From positions 372,001 through 436,000 of the forward strand of contig NC_011988.1 of the NCBI RefSeq assembly GCF_000016285.1: 64,000 bases of DNA, read 5' to 3'. The notes beneath the pieces were generated by a model. The model did no database searches. It was given only the letters and a program-made list of their open reading frames with translations, and was not told the DNA's origin. Position 1 is the first letter of the stretch. Every line of letters starts with the position of its first letter. Of this stretch, positions 41,162 through 50,867 are shown piece after piece. The stretch comes from Allorhizobium ampelinum S4 (GTDB lineage Bacteria > Pseudomonadota > Alphaproteobacteria > Rhizobiales > Rhizobiaceae). Both the position numbers and the translations under genes were made by a program.

Positions 41162-42352
41162 ATGAATCTCTGGACGAGCACACCGCCGATGTTACGCCAG
41201 ATCTCCGTTCGCGCCGCTATGGACATCCTTCTGCACCAAGGCCCGACCTCGCGGGCGGATCTGGCAAAAAAGACTGGCCTATCGAAACAGACCATGTCCG
41301 AGGTCATACGCACGCTTGAGACGGCAGGCTGGGTTCGAGTCAAGGGAATCGTGTCCGGCAAGGTCGGGCGCAGTGCCGTGACCTATGAAGTCGCCCCGGA
41401 TGCGGGTTTTGTCATCGGTATGGATATCGGTGCAACGACCATTCGGGTGGCGATTGCCGATATTGCCGGAACGATTGTCCATGAAGTCGAAAAGTCGGCC
41501 GGAGAGCATGGTGGGGAGGCCCTTCTGGCGCATGTCAGCGGCGTTGTCGAAGCGTCGCTTAAAAAGGCGAGGGTTTCCCGCAGCAAGGTTCTGTTGGCCG
41601 CTGTGGCCATGCCTGGCGTCATCGATCCTGAAACCGGTCGGCTTTCGCTTGCGCCGAACCTGTCAGAAATTGGCAGTCTCGATGTGATCAAGGCCTTGCA
41701 GGGCATTTTCCGCTGCGATGTCATCATCGAAAACGATGTCAATGCGGCGGTGATTGGCGAAAGCTGGAAAGGCAGCGGCATCGGTCTCGATTCGGTTGCG
41801 TTCGTGTCGCTGGGAACCGGTATTGGCCTTGGCGTCCTTTTCAACGGCAAGTTGATGCGCGGGGCTAAAGGAGCGGCAGGCGAAATCGGCTATCTGCCGT
41901 TCGGAGCCGATCCCTACAACTCGGAAAGTCTGGAGCGCGGCGCGCTCGAATGCGCCATTGGCGCCCGTGGCATTCTGGAGCGCTATGGCAACCCTGGAGA
42001 CGGCGGTATGACGGTTCGCGATATTCTTGAAGCGGCTGAAAAGGGCGACGCAAAGGCGCTGGCAACCGTGCAGGAAACAGCGCGGCTGGCGGCTTTGCTG
42101 GTGGTTTCGGTTCACGCCATGCTCGATCCGGGTAAGATCATTCTCGGTGGCAATGTCGGTCGCAATCCGTTGATGGTGCGCATGGTCAAGGAGGCGCTGG
42201 CAACCTCGACTCGCAGCAGCATTTCGCTTGAGGCGAGCACGCTTGCGTCCCGCGCCACCTTGGTTGGCGCGGTGGCCATCGCGCTCAACCAGCTTCACAA
42301 TGCGCTGTTTTCCCCCCAGGATCTTCCAAGCGAAATGCGTCTGCCAGCCTGA
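41162..42352 (+). CDS. ROK-family transcriptional regulator (NagC/XylR-like)
   Basis: A 396-residue ROK protein. The N-terminal winged helix-turn-helix is in LLHQGPTSRADLAKKTGLSKQTMSE. The ROK kinase-like fold has the phosphate motif GMDIGATTIRVAIADI, and KGAAGEIGYLPFG carries the residues before the usual zinc motif. That motif is not clearly seen here: where most ROK proteins have a CxCGxxGC cluster, this reads LERGALECAIGARGI, so zinc binding is doubtful. GAGGTGA lies 6 bases before the ATG. Probably controls lacZ. Confidence 0.85.
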   Translation: MNLWTSTPPMLRQISVRAAMDILLHQGPTSRADLAKKTGLSKQTMSEVIRTLETAGWVRVKGIVSGKVGRSAVTYEVAPDAGFVIGMDIGATTIRVAIADIAGTIVHEVEKSAGEHGGEALLAHVSGVVEASLKKARVSRSKVLLAAVAMPGVIDPETGRLSLAPNLSEIGSLDVIKALQGIFRCDVIIENDVNAAVIGESWKGSGIGLDSVAFVSLGTGIGLGVLFNGKLMRGAKGAAGEIGYLPFGADPYNSESLERGALECAIGARGILERYGNPGDGGMTVRDILEAAEKGDAKALATVQETARLAALLVVSVHAMLDPGKIILGGNVGRNPLMVRMVKEALATSTRSSISLEASTLASRATLVGAVAIALNQLHNALFSPQDLPSEMRLPA

Positions 42353-42367
42353 AAACGGATTTCCACA

Positions 42368-43225
42368 TCAGTCCGGCTTGAGTTCATCGCGAACCTGGCA
42401 ATGGGCGACAACGGCAAACAGTCCGGTGCCGCCGATGATATTGCCGATCAGCGTCGGAAGAATAAAGCCGCCAACAGCGCCCCAGACGTTTGTTTCGCCC
42501 GCCAACATCAGCAGCCACGCCTCCCCGGACCCGGCGACGACATGGCTGAACCCGCCGAGCGCAACCGTATAGGTAATCATCACGATGACCCAGAACTCAT
42601 TGCCTTTGGCATTGGGGAGAATCCACGCGATAGAGGCAATCAGAAAGCCTGCCGGGGCGGCAAGCAGCAATGTCGTTGCAAAATCATGCCCGAGGATTGC
42701 TCTGGAGATATCCAGGACCGCCTCGCGTTGTTCGGCGCCGATAATGAGCTGGTTCTCCATCAGCACCGCGATGAAAAATGTTCCGAGCAGATTGGCCGCC
42801 AGCACCGTCACCCATAGGCGAAGAAGCCGATAAAAGTTGCGACGTGTCGGGTGGGCGGCGATAGGAAGTACGGCGGTAACGGTCGTTTCGGTAAACAGTT
42901 GCAGATTGCCCAGAATGACGATCACGAAGCCGACGGTATAGCCAAGGTAAACAACCAACTCCCGCCACGGCGTGTCGGGTAGTCGCACGTGCAGAAAGGC
43001 TTCCGCCAGCAGCGATGCACAGATAGCCACGCCGGCAGCGAAGCCTGAAAAAAGCAGGGACTGAAGCGGGCGGCCCAATTCCTCGTCGCCTTGCAGGCGA
43101 ACGACTTCATGAACCACCTTGGCCGACCCGGACCCTCGCTCGCCGATATCCTGCTTGTCTTCCTCCGACATGGCGTTGGACGGCTGCGCCTCCTGGGCGG
43201 CTTCCTGTTCGGCGATATCAGGCAT
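42368..43225 (-). CDS. Formate/nitrite transporter (FocA/NirC family) protein
   Basis: A 285-residue membrane protein of the FNT family. After an acidic N-terminal tail of about 45 residues come six hydrophobic segments. Visible marks are LLFSGFAAGVAICAS (helix 1), LFTETTVTAVLP (the omega-loop region after helix 2) and GNIIGGTGLFAVVAHCQ near the C-terminus, the FNT ending motif. The ATG at 43225 has GGAAAG upstream; the frame extends to 43300. It forms a pentameric channel for a small monovalent anion. The anion cannot be deduced; the long tail fits the less studied branch of the family. Confidence 0.8.
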   Translation of the reverse strand: MPDIAEQEAAQEAQPSNAMSEEDKQDIGERGSGSAKVVHEVVRLQGDEELGRPLQSLLFSGFAAGVAICASLLAEAFLHVRLPDTPWRELVVYLGYTVGFVIVILGNLQLFTETTVTAVLPIAAHPTRRNFYRLLRLWVTVLAANLLGTFFIAVLMENQLIIGAEQREAVLDISRAILGHDFATTLLLAAPAGFLIASIAWILPNAKGNEFWVIVMITYTVALGGFSHVVAGSGEAWLLMLAGETNVWGAVGGFILPTLIGNIIGGTGLFAVVAHCQVRDELKPD

Positions 43226-43367
43226 TCTTGTCTTTCCGGGGTAAAACTGGCGAGCGTGCTCTCTCATCATCCCTGATTGAATAGGGGTGGACGCTCGCAC
43301 GGCAGGCTAAACTATCGAGAACCCATTCGGTTCCAGCGGCAGCTATGTCGCCGCTTTTCCGCGCTGA

Positions 43368-44732
43368 TCAGGCCACCTTGCATCCGTCGATAAACACGGC
43401 AGAGATATTGGCACGCGATGCAGTAAAGACGATTTTCTGGAGCAGGGTCTCAGTCATTTCATCACTCTCGCAGAACCGCAGCGTGCCTTGGGCGGCCTGC
43501 GGATCAACGACGATGGCATCGAAGCGATAGCCCGGGGCAAATTGGCCGATGGGCAGATCCAATGCCTTGCCGCCGCCAGCGGTGGCGACGTGGAAGGCGT
43601 GGCGAAAGTCGATGCGGGCCTTCGTGCCGCTTGCGCGCTTTTCCGGCGGGAGGCCCGGATCGACCCCGGTTTCCAGCATGCGGGAGACGAGAATGGCGGC
43701 GCGCATATTGTCCAGAAGCGAGGCGCTCGGTCCGCCGGAAATATCGCTGCCCAGCCCGACATGCAGGCCCTTTTCCAGGGCAGCCCGCAGGGGAAAGACC
43801 GCACCAGCGAAATAGCCGTTGGAGAGCGGGCAATGCGCCACCGCTGTCTGTCGCAGCTTGATCAGGTCCATATCATCAGCAGTCAGCAGATTGGCATGGG
43901 CAAGCATGCTGCGGCGGGTGAGAAGGCCGAAGCGATCAAGGCTCATCGCATCCGTCATGCCGTGGCGCGATAGCACATAGGCGTGTTCCCAATCGCTTTC
44001 CGAACAGTGGGTCTGCACATGGCAGCCACAGTCTTGGGCCATAGCCCCCAAGCCTTCCAGCGTCGCATCCGTGCAGGCCGGAATGAACCGTGGAGTCACC
44101 ACCGGCCAGACGCGGGAGGCCGTGTTGTCGGGATGAGTGCTGATATAGTCGATCAGCGCTTGTGTTCCCTGCAAAGCCGCATCCGGTGAGGCGTCGCGGT
44201 AATAGTCCGGGCATTGTTCGGCATTGTCCATGGCGACTTTGCCGATCAGGGCGCGCTGGCCTTTTTCAAGGCAGGTATCGACGAGAATGCGGGTCGCATC
44301 CTGATGGATGGTGGCGAAATACAGCGCCGTCGTCGTTCCATTGGCCAGCAGATCATCAACCAGCAGGCCATAGACTCGCTTTGCATAGGCTAAGTCCGCA
44401 TAGCGGGCTTCCAGCGGGAAGGTATGGGCATGCAGCCAGGTTTCAAGCGGCACATCCAGCGCTGTGCCAAGCTGAGGATATTGTGGCGCATGCACATGGC
44501 AATCCACCAGGCCCGGCAGGAGCAGGCAACCCGCAGGCAAGCGTGATAGCCGCCCCTGGCGGTCGGCTTCGGCTTTCGTCAATGCATATCCGTCATCGCC
44601 GGGACGCTGCACGGAGAGGATCATGCCCTCCGCATCAATAGCGATCAGGCAATCAGTCAGCATATCGATTTCGCCAGCCACCGGGGCATGAAAACCGCTG
44701 GCGATCAGTACCCGGTTTCTGAAATCGCTCAT
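43368..44732 (-). CDS. guaD: Guanine deaminase
   Basis: A 454-residue amidohydrolase. The guanine-deaminase signature PGLVDCHVHAPQY carries the HxH metal pair and the downstream Gln. HTHCSESDWEH, LAHANLLTADDMDLI and LGSDISGGPSASLLDNM supply the remaining His and Asp ligands. It converts guanine to xanthine. The ATG at 44732 lies 19 bases after the upstream oxygenase stop; a TTG at 44759 has a better-looking GAAGG but is less likely. Last gene of the minus-strand purine importer operon. Confidence 0.9.
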   Translation of the reverse strand: MSDFRNRVLIASGFHAPVAGEIDMLTDCLIAIDAEGMILSVQRPGDDGYALTKAEADRQGRLSRLPAGCLLLPGLVDCHVHAPQYPQLGTALDVPLETWLHAHTFPLEARYADLAYAKRVYGLLVDDLLANGTTTALYFATIHQDATRILVDTCLEKGQRALIGKVAMDNAEQCPDYYRDASPDAALQGTQALIDYISTHPDNTASRVWPVVTPRFIPACTDATLEGLGAMAQDCGCHVQTHCSESDWEHAYVLSRHGMTDAMSLDRFGLLTRRSMLAHANLLTADDMDLIKLRQTAVAHCPLSNGYFAGAVFPLRAALEKGLHVGLGSDISGGPSASLLDNMRAAILVSRMLETGVDPGLPPEKRASGTKARIDFRHAFHVATAGGGKALDLPIGQFAPGYRFDAIVVDPQAAQGTLRFCESDEMTETLLQKIVFTASRANISAVFIDGCKVA

Positions 44733-44751
44733 GGCTGGTACGCGGTATTGG

Positions 44752-45603
44752 TCATGCAACGGCCTTCAGCGAGGTTCCATAGGTCACGCCTTTTTCCTTC
44801 AGCCAGCGGCGATAGGCGATGGAGGTAGCGTCAGCCCGGGTGGGGATTTCCGAGCGTGGCTCCATTGGCAGCAGAACCGGGCGCTGGTTTTCAAGGATGA
44901 TCCGGTCTTGCAGGAAAATCAGCTGCTGGAACTGGATCAGCGAGGCTGTGGTCGATTGATCGTCGATCAGATACATGATCGGATGGGCGCGGCAGCGATC
45001 TGGGTCCAGGGGTTGGACGAACAGGCAGATCACATCCCATCGGCTGTCGGAATTCGGGCAGGTCTTGTAGAGCAGCGTCGTGAACGGCGTCATCACCCGG
45101 TAGATATAGTGGGTCATCAACCCGTCCGTGGCGGAAAGGGCGGCTTGTGGCTGGAAGAATTGGCAATTGGTCGCCCAGACCTCATCGACGTCGCGGCGGA
45201 TTTCCACATTATAATGCTCGACTTCCGTATGCGGCTCCGAGCCGAGAATATCGGTATGGACGAAGGGAAAATGCGCCATATCGAGAAAGTTCTCGACAAT
45301 CCGCAGGCCCGATGCCTTCACGGTGACCGCACCGCAAGGCACCATCCGGCGATCCGGCTCATCGGCTTCCTCAATGGGGAAAATCTCCTTGTCGGGGGTG
45401 CCGAGCGTCGTCCATATATAGCCGTAGCGCCGCCGGATTGGCAGGTTGTTTTCCTGTGCCTTCACGGTCACGTCACCGTCCTGGGTTCGGATCACGGCGA
45501 GATCAATGCCAAGAAGCCGGTTTGCGGATGTACCATAGGGAATGAGCGCTTCGGTATCGATGGGATACCATTGATCGAGGCTTGTTTTGTCGATTGCCAT
45601 CAT
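44752..45603 (-). CDS. Rieske-less catalytic subunit of a Rieske-type oxygenase, copy 1
   Basis: A 283-residue protein with the catalytic half of a VanA/Ndm-type oxygenase. Mononuclear iron ligands are visible: D108-MA-H111-FPFV-H116 in NFLDMAHFPFVHTD, and the distal D233 in LIFLQDRIILENQRP. The N-terminal 70 residues keep fold remnants (QWYPID, then RRYGYIWTTLGTP) but the CxH...CxxH Rieske cluster is absent between them. AGGGAG lies 7 bases before the ATG at 45603. About 60% of readable motifs match its paralogue at 59510. The Rieske centre must come from another protein, probably the one at 51154. It sits between purine importer genes and guanine deaminase. Confidence 0.87.
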   Translation of the reverse strand: MMAIDKTSLDQWYPIDTEALIPYGTSANRLLGIDLAVIRTQDGDVTVKAQENNLPIRRRYGYIWTTLGTPDKEIFPIEEADEPDRRMVPCGAVTVKASGLRIVENFLDMAHFPFVHTDILGSEPHTEVEHYNVEIRRDVDEVWATNCQFFQPQAALSATDGLMTHYIYRVMTPFTTLLYKTCPNSDSRWDVICLFVQPLDPDRCRAHPIMYLIDDQSTTASLIQFQQLIFLQDRIILENQRPVLLPMEPRSEIPTRADATSIAYRRWLKEKGVTYGTSLKAVA

Positions 45604-45626
45604 TGGGTTTCTCCCTGCATCCTTGG

Positions 45627-46562
45627 TCAACGAAGGCTGCGGTAATAGGGCAGGCCAAGGGCGGCGGGTGCCGCCATCAACCGGCGCATGCGCTGCCAGG
45701 CGATCACAGGCACGATAATGAAGGCGATGGTTCCGGCATAGGGCAGCATGGATAGAAAAGCCGGAGCAATCGGCCAGCCGCGCGCCTGTCCAACGAAGCC
45801 GAGCGCGGTGATAAAGCCGAACAGCAGGCCGGACAGAGCGGCTGGAATGGGCCGATATCCGGCAAAGATCACCAGCGCCACCGCAATCCAGCCGCGCCCG
45901 GCCACGACGCCATCCGACCAGGACGGCACGAAAGCCAGAACCAGATAGGCGCCTGCACCTGAGGCAAGCGCCGCGCCCGCGCAGACATAGCCAAAGCGGA
46001 TGCGATGGACCGGAATGCCCGCCGCATCGGCCGCCGCCGGATTTTCGCCGACGGCGCGCATGTTGAGCCCGTGGCGGGTGCGAAACATCAGAAAGGACAG
46101 GCCAAGCGGCAGGATGATGTAGATCAGGTAGACGAGAATATTCTGGCTGAAAAAGGCCGGCCCGAGGATAGGGATCTCCGAGAGGATCGGCATCTTGACG
46201 CCCTGGAATGTCGCGGGGACCGGCATGCCGGAATAGGATTTACCAATCGTCTGGGCAAGGCCGGTGCCGATCAAGGTCAATGCCAGCCCGCAAAGCACCT
46301 GATTGGCCCTGATCGTTACCGTCGCCACCGCAAACACCACGCCGAACAAGGCGCCGACGGCGAGCGCCGCCAAAAAGCCGAGGATGGGCGATGGAAAGGC
46401 GGTGACGGTGGCAACAGCGGTGATCGCCCCCATGGCGATCAACCCTTCGACACCGAGATTGACGACGCCGACCCGCTCGGCCAGCACTTCGCCCATGGCC
46501 GCCAGCGCCAAGACACCGCCAGCCAGAAAGGCTGTGGTCAGAAGTCCGGTCAACAGTTCCAT
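45627..46562 (-). CDS. BMP/nucleoside-type ABC transporter permease 2
   Basis: A 311-residue permease of the branched-chain/nucleoside (BPD_transp_2) superfamily, with 8-10 hydrophobic segments. The family motif GEVLAERVGVVNLGVEGLIAMGA is at the N-terminus and LNMRAVGENPAAADAAGI in the middle. The ATG at 46562 has AAAGGA upstream. It pairs with the following permease (46574-47620) and the double ATPase. Resembles permeases of purine nucleoside or riboflavin importers. Confidence 0.9.
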   Translation of the reverse strand: MELLTGLLTTAFLAGGVLALAAMGEVLAERVGVVNLGVEGLIAMGAITAVATVTAFPSPILGFLAALAVGALFGVVFAVATVTIRANQVLCGLALTLIGTGLAQTIGKSYSGMPVPATFQGVKMPILSEIPILGPAFFSQNILVYLIYIILPLGLSFLMFRTRHGLNMRAVGENPAAADAAGIPVHRIRFGYVCAGAALASGAGAYLVLAFVPSWSDGVVAGRGWIAVALVIFAGYRPIPAALSGLLFGFITALGFVGQARGWPIAPAFLSMLPYAGTIAFIIVPVIAWQRMRRLMAAPAALGLPYYRSLR

Positions 46563-46573
46563 CGCGGGTCCTT

Positions 46574-47620
46574 TCAGGTCTTGTCGCGCACGATGCGGTA
46601 ATGGGAAATCTCGTCGCCGATGGCCGTCAGGAAGAGGATGAGGCCGGTGATCGCCAGCACGGTCGAGGTTGTCAGCCCCTGCGTTTGCAGGATGATGCCC
46701 GAATTGAGGATGAAGGCCATCAGCGCACCCGCAAGGATAACCCCGATACACGAACCCCGCGCCAGCACGGCGACCATGATACCGAGATAGCCGTAATTGT
46801 TGGAAATACCGCCTTGGAGACGATGCACTGTTCCGGTCACTTCCAACATGCCCGCCAGACCGGCGATGGCCCCCGATAGCAGCATGACGGTGATCAGATG
46901 GCGGCGGGCGGCGATGCCCGCATAGTTTCCGGCGTGCGGATTGGAGCCGATCAGCCGCACCTCATAACCCCAGCGGGTAAAGGCCAGCAGCGCCGCCATG
47001 GCCAGCGCGAGAAGCACGGCAATCGGCAGGCCCCAATGCACGAGGCCCCAGAATTCCGGCATTTCGGCCTTGATGCGCGGCGTGGCGGAATTGGCGACGC
47101 CGCCCCGTTCGCGCCAGGCATCTGTGGAGACATAATAGACCATCAGGATGGCGACGAAATTCAGCAGCAGCGTGGTGATCAGCTCGTTAACATTGGCATA
47201 GGCACGGGCAAGGGCCGGAATGAGGATCCAGATGCTTCCGCCAACCGCTCCGGCGAAAAACATCGCCACCAGGCTCCAGCCTTCCGGCAGCGGCACAAAA
47301 AGACCAACGGCGCTGGCGGCGAAGGCACCTGCGTAAAACTGCCCCTCCGCCCCGATATTCCAGGCACCGATCTGTTGCGCGACCGTGACGGAAAGGCCGG
47401 TCAGGATCAGCGGGATGACCAGAAGGCCAAGATCCTCCAGACCGAAACTGGAGCCGAGCGAGGACGAAACCACCTGAATGCCAAGGTTAACAGGGCTTTT
47501 GCCCGCGACAGCCAGAATGACACCCGCGATCAACAGCGCCAGCGCGATGGCCGCCACTCGTGCGCCCAGGGCTGCCGCAGGTGTGGTTGAAGGGAAGCGT
47601 TGCAGGCGAAGACTAGCCAT
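46574..47620 (-). CDS. BMP/nucleoside-type ABC transporter permease 1
   Basis: A 348-residue permease of the same superfamily. Marks are GLSVTVAQQIGAWNIGAEGQFYAGA, VNELITTLLLNFVAILM and VRLIGSNPHAGNYAGI. About nine hydrophobic segments. Its start overlaps the ATPase gene by 8 bp. Together with the second permease it forms the heterodimeric channel. Confidence 0.9.
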   Translation of the reverse strand: MASLRLQRFPSTTPAAALGARVAAIALALLIAGVILAVAGKSPVNLGIQVVSSSLGSSFGLEDLGLLVIPLILTGLSVTVAQQIGAWNIGAEGQFYAGAFAASAVGLFVPLPEGWSLVAMFFAGAVGGSIWILIPALARAYANVNELITTLLLNFVAILMVYYVSTDAWRERGGVANSATPRIKAEMPEFWGLVHWGLPIAVLLALAMAALLAFTRWGYEVRLIGSNPHAGNYAGIAARRHLITVMLLSGAIAGLAGMLEVTGTVHRLQGGISNNYGYLGIMVAVLARGSCIGVILAGALMAFILNSGIILQTQGLTTSTVLAITGLILFLTAIGDEISHYRIVRDKT

Positions 47621-49208
47621 GCTGCGTGCCTCCTGCCAACTGGCCCGGCTGAAGCTGTCGCCCGCCCATCATCAGGCCGATCTGCTCGATATCGGTGCTG
47701 TCATTCTCGACGATGCCCATGATCCGCCCCTCATAGAGCACGGCGATGCGGTCGGAGAGGTTCAGCAATTCTTCAAGCTCCTCCGAGATCAGCAGGATAC
47801 CGGCGCCTGCATTGCGCAGGTCAACGATATAGCGCAGCATGGTATTGATCGCCCCGACATCCAGCCCCCGGCTCGGATAGGCGGCGACCAGGATTTTCGT
47901 GGCGATCCGCATTTCGCGCCGCGCCACCAGTCTTTGCTGGTTGCCACCGGATAGATTGCGGATCGGCATGGCAAAATCCGGGATGGCGACCTCTGCCACG
48001 CTGGCGATGCTGCGGGCCAGCGCCTTGGCGGCGGAGGGGCGAAACAGGCCGCCAACGGTGACCGGCGGTTTGCCATATTCGCGCATCACGGCATTGATGG
48101 TGATCGACAGCCCCGGTGCCAAGCCGCTTTGTAGCCGGTCTTCCGGGATATGGCCGATGCCGCGCCGCACGAAATCGGCGGCATTCGCGTCGCCAACCGC
48201 TTCGCCGTCGATTTCGATGGTGCCGGAGGCGATGGGTCGCGTGCCGGTCACCACTTGCGACAGTTCACGCTGACCATTGCCTGCCACCCCGGCAATCCCA
48301 AGGATTTCGCCTGCACGCAGATCAAGGGAGATATCGTGCAAGGCTTGGCGTCCGCTATCGTCCAGCGCCGTCACTGTGCTGACCCGCATGACAGGAGCAG
48401 ACGACAGCGCGGCGGCACCTTGCGGGCGGCCCCGCATATCGGCCAGCACGATATCGCGCCCGACCATCAGCCGCGCCAGCTTGGCCGGGCTGCAATCGGC
48501 GGAAAGCTCGGTGCCGACCTTTTGCCCGCCGCGCAGGATCGTCACCCGGTCGGAAATTTCCAGTACTTCATCGAGCTTATGGGAGATGAAGATCACCGCA
48601 TTGCCGGTGGAGACGAAATCGCGCAAGGCCTTGAACAGCTCGCGTGCCTCAAGCGGCGTCAAGACGGCAGTCGGCTCATCGAGGATCAGCACGCGGGCCT
48701 TGCGGGCCAGTACCCGCAGGATTTCAACCCTCTGCTGTTCGCCGGTCGAAAGCCCTGTTATCCGCGCCGAAGGCTTGACCTGAAGGTTGAACCTGGCCGC
48801 GAGCTCTGCGGTGCGTTCCTCCAGAACCGGGGCCGAGGCACGGCGGGGTGTCTCACTCCAGCCGAGATGAATGTTTTCCGCCACGGTAAAGGCATTCACC
48901 AGCTTGAAATGCTGATGGATCATGCCGATGCCAGCGGCAATCGCCTGTTGCGGTCCGGTAAATTGCCTTGCATAGCCGTCGATGATGATCTCGCCCGCAT
49001 CCGGCTGGTAAATGCCGGTCAGGATATTCATCAGTGTCGATTTTCCAGCGCCATTTTCCCCCAGCAGCGCGTGGATTTCACCGGGCATGACTTCAAGATC
49101 GACATCGCGATTGGCGATGACGCCGGGGAAATATTTGGCAATGCCTTTTAACTGGACGAGAGGGGCTGCCCCCGTCGGCACTGCAAATTTCGCAGGATGT
49201 TCATTCAT
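47613..49208 (-). CDS. BMP/nucleoside-type ABC transporter ATPase (two ABC domains)
   Basis: A 531-residue double ATPase (NupA/YufO-like). Domain one has Walker A GENGAGKS, signature LSTGEQQR and Walker B VLILDEPTAVLTP. Domain two has the degenerate P-loop GVAGNGQREL and signature LSGGNQQR usual in this family. The frame runs three codons upstream to 49217; the ATG at 49208 begins MNEHPAKF. It belongs to a purine importer operon with guanine deaminase. Confidence 0.9.
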   Translation of the reverse strand: MNEHPAKFAVPTGAAPLVQLKGIAKYFPGVIANRDVDLEVMPGEIHALLGENGAGKSTLMNILTGIYQPDAGEIIIDGYARQFTGPQQAIAAGIGMIHQHFKLVNAFTVAENIHLGWSETPRRASAPVLEERTAELAARFNLQVKPSARITGLSTGEQQRVEILRVLARKARVLILDEPTAVLTPLEARELFKALRDFVSTGNAVIFISHKLDEVLEISDRVTILRGGQKVGTELSADCSPAKLARLMVGRDIVLADMRGRPQGAAALSSAPVMRVSTVTALDDSGRQALHDISLDLRAGEILGIAGVAGNGQRELSQVVTGTRPIASGTIEIDGEAVGDANAADFVRRGIGHIPEDRLQSGLAPGLSITINAVMREYGKPPVTVGGLFRPSAAKALARSIASVAEVAIPDFAMPIRNLSGGNQQRLVARREMRIATKILVAAYPSRGLDVGAINTMLRYIVDLRNAGAGILLISEELEELLNLSDRIAVLYEGRIMGIVENDSTDIEQIGLMMGGRQLQPGQLAGGTQHG

Positions 49209-49281
49209 TCTCGGCACACCGGCATGAGAGACTGCGAAGGGCCGGGCATCATCGCCCGGCCTCTATATTTGGTTGGGTGTT

Positions 49282-50394
49282 TTAAAGCCCCGTGACGCCT
49301 TCCACTGACCAATCCCAATTATAAAGCTCGAGTTCGGTCATCTTCTGGCCCTTGGCCACCCGCACAGCGCCCTTGGCGTCCTTCAATTCGCCGACAAACG
49401 GCGACCAGCCGCCCAGGATTTTCGTGCGTATATCGTCTGCCGCCTTGCCGACTTCGGCGGGAACCTTGGCGCCCCAGCTATCGCGGTCAACGCCTGCGCC
49501 CATGGCGAAGATGCTTTCCGAAGGCGACCATTCGCCTGCCAGCCGCTTGCGGACCTGATCGATATAGAACTCCTTGAAGTCGATAATGATCGAAGACACG
49601 TAGGAATTCGGGCCATAGCGGCGGATGTCGGTGTTCCACATCGCAGCCCAGACGCCGCGTTTTTCGGCGACCTGAAGATAGGCGGCCTCATCCATGATGC
49701 CGAACAGGAAATCGCAGCCATTGTCGATCAGCGCGGTGCCAGCCTGGGCGGCGGCCTGCGGATCGAACCAGGAATTGATGGTGATGGTCTGGCAGGTGGC
49801 ATTGGGGTTGACGGTGCGCGCGCCCATCAGGAAGGCGTTGGTCGAGGCATAGACCGAAGCAACCGGGAAGGAGGCGACGTAACCGAGTTTGCCGGTTTTC
49901 GACAGATGCCCTGCGGCGACGCCGACCACATAGGTTGGATACCAATGGGCCATATAATACCAGCCGAGATTGTCCATCGTCACATGGCCATTGCACTCCA
50001 TGAAGGCGGTGTCTTTGGCGCGGCGCACCACGTCATGCAGGAAGTCGCCGGTAGACGACGTATCGAAAATCATGTTCGCGCCTTCCGACACGAATTGCCG
50101 ATAGGTGCGGGTCGCATCCGCTGAATAGGGAACGTTCTCGACCTCGAGGATCTTCTTCAGCTTGGGGAATTTTTCCTTGACGGCGAGAACACCCTGATGG
50201 TGCGACCAGGTCCAGCCTTCATCCGTCACCGGGCCGACATGGCCGAAGCCAATCACGGCGTCCTCTTCCTTTATGGCCGCCAGGGTATTGGCGGCTGAGG
50301 CAGAGCGCACCATGCCGGGAAGCGCCAGTGAGGCGCTGCCGGCTGCCGCCATGTTGAGAAAACCGCGACGGGAAAGGCTGCGCAGGTCGATCAT
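49282..50394 (-). CDS. BMP-family (PnrA-like) ABC transporter substrate-binding protein
   Basis: A 370-residue periplasmic binding protein of the basic membrane protein family, which includes purine nucleoside binders. The N-terminus has a Tat-like SRRGFLNMAAAGSAS signal. The mature part opens GFGHVGPVTDEGWTWSHHQG, a family hallmark, and has GWYYMAHWYPTYVVGVAAGHLS. GGGGG lies about 5 bases before the ATG at 50394. First gene of the operon with two permeases, ATPase, oxygenase subunit and guanine deaminase, so the ligand is probably a purine or N-substituted purine. Confidence 0.88.
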   Translation of the reverse strand: MIDLRSLSRRGFLNMAAAGSASLALPGMVRSASAANTLAAIKEEDAVIGFGHVGPVTDEGWTWSHHQGVLAVKEKFPKLKKILEVENVPYSADATRTYRQFVSEGANMIFDTSSTGDFLHDVVRRAKDTAFMECNGHVTMDNLGWYYMAHWYPTYVVGVAAGHLSKTGKLGYVASFPVASVYASTNAFLMGARTVNPNATCQTITINSWFDPQAAAQAGTALIDNGCDFLFGIMDEAAYLQVAEKRGVWAAMWNTDIRRYGPNSYVSSIIIDFKEFYIDQVRKRLAGEWSPSESIFAMGAGVDRDSWGAKVPAEVGKAADDIRTKILGGWSPFVGELKDAKGAVRVAKGQKMTELELYNWDWSVEGVTGL

Positions 50395-50867
50395 TGGAAC
50401 CCCCATATGTTTTTGTTGAACTGGTTTTGTCTAACTCTACCGGTTGGAACGCGGCGATCCGCATCCACCTGCCGTCCTTTCTGACGCAACAACCGTGCCA
50501 GATGGTGACGTTCAGCTGCCGATGCTTCGGCATTCATCTCGGCACCGGTCTTGGTCGGATGCGGTCATCCACGCAGGGTTGTTTGCCGCGCCGATGCTCA
50601 CCCCATTCCAATCGGCTTCGACCTTTTCAAATCGCCGGTGTTCCGCATAGTCGAAAAAAATCGCTCAAGATGATGCGTGAAAGGCAACATCTTGACTGAA
50701 AAAAATGCTTGTAAGCCTGCTTCTCCTAACGTTAGACTGAATAAAAATCAGGCATGCACAAGATTTAATCTTATGCGTTTGAAACGGTCAATCGGAGACG
50801 AAATATTGCGCAGGATTGAGCCTGAGGTTGAGCCGAGAAATGAAGTGCGAGCAATGGTGGAGCCGTG
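50395..50867. other. Divergent regulatory interval of about 470 bp
   Basis: It separates the importer operon (leftward) from the Rieske/GST operon (rightward). It has no credible gene; a 63-residue frame at 50677-50868 lacks protein-like features. It contains the GTTAGAC motif once in each transcription direction (50429-50435 and 50731-50737), the latter inside the palindrome CTAACGTTAG. Confidence 0.6.
50726..50737. promoter_or_regulatory. Palindrome CTAACGTTAG, with oriented GTTAGAC motif
   Basis: The 10-bp palindrome (50726-50735) extends to GTTAGAC on the plus strand. The same heptamer occurs on the minus strand at 50429-50435, close to the importer start. Both point in their gene's direction of transcription, suggesting one regulator of both operons. 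Confidence 0.4.

Noticed and set aside
50846..50860. Possible third xanthine-I-type core on the minus strand (CCATTGCTCGC)
   Set aside because: The CATTGCTC block is there, but GTAGAAGC and the paired outer strand are absent.
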